Assembly: GCF_002157735.2 (NCBI RefSeq) | Contig: NZ_AP018689.1 | Span: forward strand, 1,054,001 to 1,118,000 | Length of the DNA: 64,000 nt | Direction: 5' to 3' | Origin: Vibrio aphrogenes | Lineage (GTDB): Bacteria > Pseudomonadota > Gammaproteobacteria > Enterobacterales > Vibrionaceae | Part shown: piece after piece, positions 56,874 through 64,000 of the stretch | How positions within the stretch are numbered: position 1 is the first letter of the stretch | Layout: every line of letters starts with the position of its first letter | The notes under the pieces: generated by a model | What the model saw: only the letters and a program-made list of their open reading frames with translations | The model's database searches: none | What the model was told of the DNA's origin: nothing | Translations under genes and position numbers: made by a program

Positions 56874-58435
56874 AATGAAAACTCAAGTGGTTTGTGAGTG
56901 GCATAAACAAAGTCATCAGCCTGATTAGTTGGGTTATTTGCAAATAAAGACCCGGATTGAATGAGCTGCTGAGTGGCTTCATCTATGGTGACCGCATTGG
57001 TAATGATTTCGGGTAATTGAGCATGGATCCGAGATACTGTCGTAAAGATACTATGGCTATGAAACATGTCACGAATCGGGAGCTTGAAAATGTGGTTAAG
57101 CGCAATGTGCACATCATTTTCACGTACCGAAGAAAGCAACACGTAGAGCGCATCGTGACAAGCAGTAATTAAATCACCATCACGTTTGATATGACACATA
57201 TTCAAGCAAGAATTGGTATTGATACCAGGAAGGAGCGAGAGCTTCACTAAAGCAAATTGTAATTGTGTTCTTTCATATTGTTGTGACAAATAATGGCAGC
57301 GACCAACAAAAACATGATTATTGACATAACCGCGATGGCCATAGTGAACATTGGTATTTAAAGCCAATAGTGCATCCATTGATTCTGGGATAGAGCAAGT
57401 TAATTTTTGCTTCTGGAGTGTCTCTAGCATGCTGAGAAAACGAGGGTAGCGCACACTAGAAGGCACAATTAAGTTAATGCCTGCACGAGATAAAAAGGCT
57501 TCATCTGAATAGCGTAAGCATTGCTGCATTTCGCGAATCACCACCTTAAATTTCAAGCCAAATTGTCGTCGGAGTCGATAGACTTGCATCGCCAAAGGAT
57601 GTACTTCTTGTTGCTGATTTAAGCTCAGTACTAAGGTTGCCGCATGGAGAGTGTCGATTTCATCAAATAAGGCTTGGTTATCCTGAAACTTGACCATTGT
57701 CTGTTGACTGCTTTGATTGGAATCGATCGCCTTGGCTGAAATGTAGATAAAGTGATCGTCGCTCGAACCGACAGATTCGGGGTGCTCAGCTTTAAGAGCG
57801 TCGATATCAACCAAAAATTCTCCGTGGCTATTACGTACGACCTCGTATTCATAATTGGTGGTGATCTCTCCTTGAGAAAGCCAATAATGAATTTGATAAA
57901 TATATTTATCTTGATCTGATTGATAGAGAGTACTAACCCCTAGAAAACATTTAGGGTGTTGTATCAGCCAATGATTGAGGTGGTGAATATCTTCACCAAA
58001 AATAACAACATATACAGCAAGGTTATATTTTTGCGCTATGTTATTCAGATGTGTAAAGAAAGAAATTCGCTCATTATTTTTAGAAGATAAAATAGTGCTT
58101 TCAGGTAAATAAATAATAAGACTTTTCTGTTGGGTAAAGCGGATTTTATTTAGGTCGTTTGTCAGTTTTTCTAACTTTATATTGGATTTATTTTTCTCAA
58201 TAAAAAAAGATTGGCGTGTATGAAGGCTAGATTTTAATTCGTTTTTACTTTGCTGTGTTTTATTTTTAAGTAGAGATGCCAGAGATTCAAAAGAGACGAT
58301 GCTTGATTTACTATCTGAATTTAAAAGAGTTTTTAGGTAATTACTCGCCATGTCTCCGTAATGAGTTGTGGTTATATAGAGTCCAGGGGCGTCGGTGACT
58401 TGATGTTTAAGCTCTAAATGATGAATACCAAACAT
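56870..58435 (-). CDS. bcsE: Cellulose biosynthesis c-di-GMP-binding protein BcsE
   Basis: BcsE binds c-di-GMP through a degenerate-GGDEF (GIL) domain and boosts cellulose output. The 521-residue length matches the family. An RxxD motif R308-Y-S-D311 within VVIREMQQCLRYSDEAFL corresponds to the known I-site-like binding motif. The first 200 residues look like an inactive NTPase fold. It heads the bcsE-F-G transcript, divergent from bcsR-Q-A-B across 189 nt. Confidence 0.9.
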   Translation of the reverse strand: MFGIHHLELKHQVTDAPGLYITTTHYGDMASNYLKTLLNSDSKSSIVSFESLASLLKNKTQQSKNELKSSLHTRQSFFIEKNKSNIKLEKLTNDLNKIRFTQQKSLIIYLPESTILSSKNNERISFFTHLNNIAQKYNLAVYVVIFGEDIHHLNHWLIQHPKCFLGVSTLYQSDQDKYIYQIHYWLSQGEITTNYEYEVVRNSHGEFLVDIDALKAEHPESVGSSDDHFIYISAKAIDSNQSSQQTMVKFQDNQALFDEIDTLHAATLVLSLNQQQEVHPLAMQVYRLRRQFGLKFKVVIREMQQCLRYSDEAFLSRAGINLIVPSSVRYPRFLSMLETLQKQKLTCSIPESMDALLALNTNVHYGHRGYVNNHVFVGRCHYLSQQYERTQLQFALVKLSLLPGINTNSCLNMCHIKRDGDLITACHDALYVLLSSVRENDVHIALNHIFKLPIRDMFHSHSIFTTVSRIHAQLPEIITNAVTIDEATQQLIQSGSLFANNPTNQADDFVYATHKPLEFSL

Positions 58436-58524
58436 GAACGAATTACCTAAATATTGATGATAGCAATAATATGCGGAATCAAATTAATGATTAATTATCA
58501 TTGACCCAGATGTGAATGAAATCT

Positions 58525-58553
58525 TTGACTGGTTCCATATATGTTTATAATAT
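58525..58553 (+). promoter_or_regulatory. Promoter candidate of bcsRQAB
   Basis: TTGACT (58525-58530), a 17-nt spacer and TAATAT (58548-58553), 72 nt before bcsR. The region between bcsE and bcsR is very AT-rich. Confidence 0.6.
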
Positions 58554-58624
58554 ATTACAGATTTTTTAAAAGAAACAGTGACTTTCATTATCAATTTATT
58601 TGATAAATTTACATATGAGTTTAT

Positions 58625-58849
58625 ATGAGCCGAGAACTGAGCAAGGACATCAGCAGTTTATTTGATGCTTATCATGTCACCGAGCCTGACTATAAAGAGC
58701 TATCTGAAAAGGAACGCTATTTTAAAGCGAAAAAAAAATGGCCCGCCTTACAAGGGTTTTCTGATTTTTCTGCTGGCGTCGCCGCCGATGCCGTTCAAGC
58801 AAGCTCACACATCATAGAGACGGATAGTGGACAAGGAAAAGCTCGATGA
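58625..58849 (+). CDS. bcsR: Cellulose biosynthesis protein BcsR
   Basis: A 74-residue small protein with DISSLFDAYHVTEPDYKELS near 8-27 and KKKWPALQGFSDF near 36-48, which resemble BcsR (YhjR). BcsR forms a complex with BcsQ that stabilises the cellulose synthase. Its end overlaps the bcsQ start by four bases. Confidence 0.85.
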   Translation: MSRELSKDISSLFDAYHVTEPDYKELSEKERYFKAKKKWPALQGFSDFSAGVAADAVQASSHIIETDSGQGKAR

Positions 58850-59634
58850 AGCGCATTGTAATCACAGGGATCCGTGGAGGGGTTGGTGCAACCACAGTTG
58901 CTGCTAATTTAGTCACCGCGCTGCATTCTATCGACCAACAAACTCACATTATCGATTTAAATCGAGAGAACATGATGCGTTTCCATTTTGGTATGGAACC
59001 TAAAAGTACTGACGGTTGGGCGGTCAGGTGGTTAACGGGTGAATCTTGGATGCAAGCTGGTTATCAAACCCATCGTCATATAGCGTTTGTTCCTTTTGGG
59101 CAGCTCTCAGCTAATCAATACCAACACATGCACCAAGCAGCTCAAGCTCACCCCGAGCAATTTATCGAGTGTTTTGATGTTAAAGGCCACAAGCCAGCGC
59201 AAGATAATCAGTGGCAAATACTCTTATTACCTTGCTTGCCTAGCTTAGAGGAGATGCATTTTTCATTAATTGAGCGAGCAGATTTGGTGGTATGTGTCGT
59301 TAGGCCTGATATTCAAAGCTATTCCTTACTTGAGCAAAGCCCTTGCTTTCAAAAATTAACTCAAGTGGCGCAACCTAAATTACTACTCAATCAATGCCAA
59401 CCTTCCAGTGAGATTAACCGAGATCTTCAATTAGTCATGCAATATGAATTTGAAGCGCAGTTGATCCCTGTTTTGATGCACACCGATACGGCCGTTTCAG
59501 AAGCGATTGCGAATCTTCAATCGGTTTTAGAGTCATCGCCCTACAGTCAAGCGGCGCAGGATTACCATGCTTTAGCTTTTTGGTGTTTATCGTATTTAAA
59601 TCAGAATCGCTCATTGGAAACGCCACATGTTTAG
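58846..59634 (+). CDS. bcsQ: Cellulose synthase-associated ParA-like ATPase BcsQ
   Basis: A 262-residue MinD/ParA-type ATPase required for assembly and polar localisation of the cellulose synthase in E. coli. The Walker A region reads GIRGGVGATTVAANL near residues 8-22; like other BcsQ proteins it lacks the usual Lys after the glycines. VCVVRPDIQSY near 149 is the later strand. Its stop overlaps the bcsA start by eight bases. Confidence 0.92.
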   Translation: MKRIVITGIRGGVGATTVAANLVTALHSIDQQTHIIDLNRENMMRFHFGMEPKSTDGWAVRWLTGESWMQAGYQTHRHIAFVPFGQLSANQYQHMHQAAQAHPEQFIECFDVKGHKPAQDNQWQILLLPCLPSLEEMHFSLIERADLVVCVVRPDIQSYSLLEQSPCFQKLTQVAQPKLLLNQCQPSSEINRDLQLVMQYEFEAQLIPVLMHTDTAVSEAIANLQSVLESSPYSQAAQDYHALAFWCLSYLNQNRSLETPHV

Positions 59635-62254
59635 TTGGTTGAAGTTTTTCTTTCAGCCTACCTTGGTGATGCAATTTCGTCATCAACTGAGCTTTTATGC
59701 TGGAGAGCTTCCAGCGTCTAAGTGGGGTAAGTTATTCCTTTCAGTGTGGTTTGTATTGGCCTTTATACTGCTTAAGCCCACAGTGTTTGGTAAGAAAAGT
59801 TGGCAACTGCCGTACTTTTTATTTCCTCATATCGATTTCGCTCGTCCATCTTTTTTAGATCCGGTTCGCTTTCTTATTCAAGCCTTGTGGGTACTGCTGA
59901 TACAACAAGCACCTTCAGTCAAATCAGGCGGAGGAATGAAAGCCTTTTTTATGCGCGTATTTGCCAAAGTGAAATATGTTTTTTATTTACCGGTGAACTT
60001 GGTTGGGAAATGGACCCATTGGTTAGAACAAAAAGCGGAACAATTGGCTTATGCAACGTCTACAACCTTAAACCCTTCGTTAAATAAGGCTGCCAGTAAA
60101 AGCAAGCTTAGTCGCAGCATTAATCTATTGTTGCTCGCTTTTACGATCGCTTTGGCTATTTTTTGTTTTACGGTGCCGTTTAGCTTGATGGCGCAAGCCT
60201 TTTTCGTGGTCGTATTATGGGCGATTTCAATGATGTTTCGTAAAATATCCGGTCGTTTTGCGACGATGTTGATGATCGTACTTTCTGTGACGGTATCGTG
60301 CCGTTATTTGTGGTGGCGAGTGACCTCAACCCTTAATTATGATGACTCTTTGGCTCTATTGTTAGGGGTGATTTTATTAATTGCTGAGATTTATTCTTGG
60401 ATCGTGTTAATGCTGGGGTATTTTCAAAATATTTGGCCATTGAAACGTAAGCCAGTAGCACTGCCTGAAAATGAACAAGATTGGCCGACGATTGATCTGA
60501 TGATCCCTACCTATAATGAAGATCTGGATGTGGTGCGTGCTACTGTGTATGCCGCATTAGGTGTCGATTGGCCTAGCGACAAACTGAACATTTATATTTT
60601 GGATGATGGTAAGCGGGACAGTTTTCGTGATTTTGCTAAAGAAGCTGGAGTGGGCTATATCCGACGGCCACTGAATAATCATGCCAAAGCCGGCAATATA
60701 AATTATGCATTGCAACGAACCTCGGGCGAATATGTTGCCATTTTCGATTGTGACCATATTCCGACACGCGCGTTTTTCCAACTCAGCATGGGTTGGTTTA
60801 TTAAAGATCCTAAATTAGCGATGATTCAAACGCCGCATCACTTTTTCTCGCCAGACCCATTTGAGCGAAACTTGTCTAACTTTCGGGATGTCCCCAACGA
60901 AGGGAATTTGTTTTATGGCTTAATCCAAGATGGCAATGATTTATGGGACAGTACGTTTTTCTGCGGATCGTGTGCCGTTATCCGCCGAGAACCTTTAGAA
61001 GCTGTTGGTGGGATTGCGGTCGAAACGGTTACGGAAGATGCACATACCTCGTTGCGTATGCACCGTTTAGGTTATCGTTCCGCCTACTTACGAAAGCCGT
61101 TATCAGCGGGTTTAGCCACCGAAACCTTATCGGCTCATATTGGGCAGAGGATTCGCTGGGCACGAGGAATGGCGCAAATATTTCGTGTCGATAATCCTTT
61201 TACGGGCAAAGGATTAAAGTGGCAACAACGCCTATGTTATGCCAATGCGATGCTGCACTTTTTATCAGGGATTCCGCGTATTGTCTATTTACTCGCGCCA
61301 TTAGCCTTTTTAATTTTGCATACTTACATCATTTTTGCCCCAGCCTTAGCGATTATCTTGTATGTCCTTCCACACATGGTGCATTCCAGTATGACCAACT
61401 CACGTATGCAAGGAGATTATCGCCATTCTTTCTGGGGAGAGGTGTATGAGACTGTGTTGTCTTGGTATATCGCTCGCCCGACGACGGTGGCCTTATTTGC
61501 ACCGCATAAAGGAACCTTCAATGTAACCGCAAAAGGCGGGTTGATTGAAAAAGAGCACTACGATTGGAGTATTTCTACCCCTTATATTGCCTTAGTCGCT
61601 TTGAATGTGTTGGGGGTGGGTTTTGGTATTTATCGTCTTTTTTATGGCCCAACTGACGAACTCAGCAGTGTCGCCGTGAACTTATTTTGGGTGCTCTATA
61701 ATTTATTGATTCTCGGTGGTGCGGTTGCGGTGGCAGAAGAAGCCAAACAGGTGCGAAAAAATCACCGTGTCAATGTTGAAATCCCGATGAGTTTAACGCT
61801 CAAATCTGGTCACATGATCCGATGCATCATGAAAGATTTTTCATTAGGTGGTATTCGAGTTGAGCTGCCTGAAACAGCTCATTTGCAATATGGCCACGAG
61901 CTTGATGTCGTGCTGCAACGTGGTGAGCAATCGTATGTCTTTCCAATGAAAGTGGTTTATAGCCATGAAAAGTTACTTGGCTTACAACTGTTGGAATTAG
62001 GAACACAGCAACAAATTGATTACGTTCAATGTACCTTTGCACGTGCGGATACTTGGGCGCAATGGCAAAGTGATTTTAAACGGGATAAACCCTTACTCAG
62101 TATGTATCGGGTGTTACAAATAGGGGCCGAAGGGTATCGTCGAATCTTATTTAATGGCCCTATTTTCATTCAGAAGGTTAGCCAAGCCGTGGTGAACATT
62201 TGGCATGTTATTTATTCATTAAAACCACAAAATGCACAATTAAAGAGCGAATAA
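59627..62254 (+). CDS. bcsA: Cellulose synthase catalytic subunit BcsA
   Basis: BcsA polymerises UDP-glucose and pushes the chain through its own channel. The 875-residue protein has several N-terminal membrane helices and a GT2 domain with D326-D327-G328, the D374-C-D376 motif, T469-E470-D471 and the QRIRW signature (507-511). More helices precede a C-terminal PilZ domain with R710-x-x-x-R714 and D737-x-S739-x-x-G742, so it should respond to c-di-GMP. It starts inside the bcsQ end and is followed by bcsB. Confidence 0.97.
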   Translation: MFSWLKFFFQPTLVMQFRHQLSFYAGELPASKWGKLFLSVWFVLAFILLKPTVFGKKSWQLPYFLFPHIDFARPSFLDPVRFLIQALWVLLIQQAPSVKSGGGMKAFFMRVFAKVKYVFYLPVNLVGKWTHWLEQKAEQLAYATSTTLNPSLNKAASKSKLSRSINLLLLAFTIALAIFCFTVPFSLMAQAFFVVVLWAISMMFRKISGRFATMLMIVLSVTVSCRYLWWRVTSTLNYDDSLALLLGVILLIAEIYSWIVLMLGYFQNIWPLKRKPVALPENEQDWPTIDLMIPTYNEDLDVVRATVYAALGVDWPSDKLNIYILDDGKRDSFRDFAKEAGVGYIRRPLNNHAKAGNINYALQRTSGEYVAIFDCDHIPTRAFFQLSMGWFIKDPKLAMIQTPHHFFSPDPFERNLSNFRDVPNEGNLFYGLIQDGNDLWDSTFFCGSCAVIRREPLEAVGGIAVETVTEDAHTSLRMHRLGYRSAYLRKPLSAGLATETLSAHIGQRIRWARGMAQIFRVDNPFTGKGLKWQQRLCYANAMLHFLSGIPRIVYLLAPLAFLILHTYIIFAPALAIILYVLPHMVHSSMTNSRMQGDYRHSFWGEVYETVLSWYIARPTTVALFAPHKGTFNVTAKGGLIEKEHYDWSISTPYIALVALNVLGVGFGIYRLFYGPTDELSSVAVNLFWVLYNLLILGGAVAVAEEAKQVRKNHRVNVEIPMSLTLKSGHMIRCIMKDFSLGGIRVELPETAHLQYGHELDVVLQRGEQSYVFPMKVVYSHEKLLGLQLLELGTQQQIDYVQCTFARADTWAQWQSDFKRDKPLLSMYRVLQIGAEGYRRILFNGPIFIQKVSQAVVNIWHVIYSLKPQNAQLKSE

Positions 62255-62255
62255 T

Positions 62256-64000
62256 ATGTGGATGAACAATAAAGTTAAAATGCTTGCTTATACGGTAAGC
62301 TTGGGATGCGGAAGTGCATTATTTTTTAACCCTGCTATCGCAGCAGATTCATCGCCTTTGCAGACGAATCCCACAGTTAGTGCGGTGATGAAAAGTACGC
62401 CGAAAGTGTCGCCTAAAGTGGAAGAGCGTGTGCTCAAATTTAATCAATTAGGCTATCCCGGTTCTATCCTCATGCAAGGAAGCGAAAGTCAGGTGTATGT
62501 GGGATTTGGTTCTCGGTTAGACGAAATCATTTCACAAGCGACGTTATCGTTTGATTTTATTCCTTCACCGGCCTTGCTATCGGTGGTGTCGCATATGAAG
62601 GTGTATTTTAATAATGAGCTAATGGGGGTGGTGTCAATTACCGATGGAACGCAAGGTCAGCGCGTAAAAGCGACCATTCCTCTTGATGCTCGTCTATTTA
62701 GTAATTATAACCAGTTGCGTTTTGAGCTAATCGGTAATGCCACTCAAACCTGTCAAGATCCCAACCATGTCAGTATTTGGGCGGAAATTAGTCAAGAAAG
62801 CCAGATCGCCCTCAAAGTCCAAAAAACACAACTTAATAATGACTTAAGTTTATTGCCTGCGCCTTTCTTTGATGAGCGCGATACCAACCCGTTAACTCTG
62901 CCAATGGTGATGGGAAAACACATTGATTTAGGTGAAGTCAAAGCCGCGGGAATTGCGTCTTCGTATTTTGGCTCTTTAGCGCAGTGGCGTAAAACCAGTT
63001 TCCCTGTGATACAAGATGAAGCGCCCGATAGCAATGCGATTGTATTTGTAACCAATGACAATAAACCGGAATTTTTAAAAGATTACCCCGATGCCGATGG
63101 GCCTTATTTACAAGTTATTTCTCATCCAACTAAGCCCTATGTGAAGCTATTGGTTATCAGTGGTCGTGATAGTGAAGACTTAACCCAAGCAGTGAAAGGC
63201 TTGGCATTTGGTCAACATTTATTCACCGGGCCAATTGCAAAAGTGACGCGCATGGCGCAAATTGAACCACGTCAGCCTTATGATGCGCCTAATTGGATCA
63301 GTACCTCACGGCCGGTTGCCTTGTCGGAAATGGTGAAAGATCAAAATAGTTTGCAAGTAGAAGGGCAAACACCACCGCCGATGTCGGTCAGTTTCCGCTT
63401 ACCACCGGATCTCTTTACTTGGCAAAGCCGTGGGATCCCGTTTGATTTGTCTTATCGATATTCGCCGCCTCAAACCGACAATTCAGGCTCTCGCATGAGC
63501 TTGAGTATTAATAATCAGTTTGTGCAAGCTTTTAACCTCAATACTCAAGGTGAATCAAGCCATGAAACCCGCCTACGTGTGCCTTTATTAGATGACGGAG
63601 TATTGGGCTCTGGTGATAAAATTCGTATTCCCGCTTTTAAAGTCGGAAGCCGTAATGATTTAAAATTTGAGTTTGGTTTTTCTTCATCGACAGCGGGTAC
63701 AGCAAGCTGTCAAAGTTCTCAACCGAGTAAGCAATACGCCACCATTGATGGCAATTCAAAAATCGACTTTTCAGGCTTCCCTCATTATATCGAGATGCCG
63801 AATATGCGGGCCTTTGCCAACTCAGGCTTTCCTTTCACACGGATGGCGGATTTATCCGATACTGTAGCGGTGTTACCTGAGAAGCCTAGCGTATCGGAAG
63901 TGGAAACCTTTATTGATTTGATGGGAAAATTTGGTGCCGATACTGGGTATCCTGCGGTCAATGTCGAGGTTACGGGTGTTTGGTCACAAAAGACATTGCA
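62256..64000 (+). CDS. bcsB: Cellulose synthase periplasmic subunit BcsB (5' part)
   Basis: The first 581 codons of BcsB, running off the right edge. The start ATG is one base after the bcsA stop. A signal peptide ends near NPAIAADSS (about 30). The early RVLKFNQLGYPGSILMQG stretch and alternating cellulose-binding and flavodoxin-like domains fit BcsB. It guides the nascent glucan through the periplasm and its C-terminal helix, outside the window, anchors it to BcsA. bcsZ and bcsC, if present, would lie beyond 64000. Confidence 0.92.
   Translation, partial: MWMNNKVKMLAYTVSLGCGSALFFNPAIAADSSPLQTNPTVSAVMKSTPKVSPKVEERVLKFNQLGYPGSILMQGSESQVYVGFGSRLDEIISQATLSFDFIPSPALLSVVSHMKVYFNNELMGVVSITDGTQGQRVKATIPLDARLFSNYNQLRFELIGNATQTCQDPNHVSIWAEISQESQIALKVQKTQLNNDLSLLPAPFFDERDTNPLTLPMVMGKHIDLGEVKAAGIASSYFGSLAQWRKTSFPVIQDEAPDSNAIVFVTNDNKPEFLKDYPDADGPYLQVISHPTKPYVKLLVISGRDSEDLTQAVKGLAFGQHLFTGPIAKVTRMAQIEPRQPYDAPNWISTSRPVALSEMVKDQNSLQVEGQTPPPMSVSFRLPPDLFTWQSRGIPFDLSYRYSPPQTDNSGSRMSLSINNQFVQAFNLNTQGESSHETRLRVPLLDDGVLGSGDKIRIPAFKVGSRNDLKFEFGFSSSTAGTASCQSSQPSKQYATIDGNSKIDFSGFPHYIEMPNMRAFANSGFPFTRMADLSDTVAVLPEKPSVSEVETFIDLMGKFGADTGYPAVNVEVTGVWSQKTL

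Overview
The window is a gene-dense stretch of a gammaproteobacterial chromosome, almost certainly Vibrionaceae. The evidence is the gene order itself: ruvCAB, cydABX-ybgE, ybgC-tolQRAB-pal-cpoB and nadA run together; yciIAB sits beside a complete trp operon with rnm (yciV) and yciO; uvrY-uvrC-pgsA is followed by a Cys/Gly/Leu tRNA cluster; and there is a Vibrio-type integron attC fragment. No rRNA, prophage or CRISPR array was found. Species cannot be named from the sequence alone.

Layout. 0-4.6 kb (minus strand): a partial RimK-like ATP-grasp ligase, a UUP1-type membrane protein and a retropepsin-like lipoprotein, then cmoB and cmoA for tRNA wobble uridine modification. 5-9.2 kb: aspS and the ruvC-ruvA-ruvB resolvasome. 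9.6-12.8 kb: cytochrome bd oxidase with its small subunit CydX. 13.1-18.4 kb: the Tol-Pal envelope system. 18.5-24.2 kb: nadA, a UPF0149 gene, a secreted GH20 hexosaminidase, alaE and tRNA-Ser(GGA). 24.4-26.5 kb: a small accessory patch with a GNAT acetyltransferase, an IS110-family element with a strongly folded leader (candidate bridge RNA), an attC fragment and a decayed GIY-YIG/T5orf172 gene. 26.5-30.8 kb: two RNA-modification-type enzymes, a 242-bp element with inverted repeats, a GspS/AspS-type pilotin, yciI, yciA and yciB. 31-38.2 kb: trpE-G-D-CF-B-A on the minus strand with a TrpR operator, a 39-codon leader peptide holding three Trp codons, and an attenuator. 38.3-45.5 kb: rnm, yciO, rluB, yciU, efpL and polB. 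45.9-50.5 kb: uvrY, uvrC, pgsA and a tRNA operon (Cys-Gly-Leu-Gly) that runs into three exact-period 143-bp tandem repeats, each carrying a broken tRNA-Gly piece. 50.6-54.8 kb: an overlapping methyltransferase/HNH nuclease pair and a U32-family protein. 55-64 kb: a cellulose synthesis locus, with bcsG-F-E on the minus strand and bcsR-Q-A-B diverging on the plus strand; bcsB runs off the end.

Most of the window is ordinary core genome. The parts that stand out are the 143-bp pseudo-tRNA array in the 3' external region of the tRNA operon, the structured RNA leader of the IS110 element, seven degenerate 17-bp A-rich units upstream of tol-pal, six TTCGAGG heptamers between trpG and trpD, and a dispersed repeat that abuts the stop codons of two unrelated genes.
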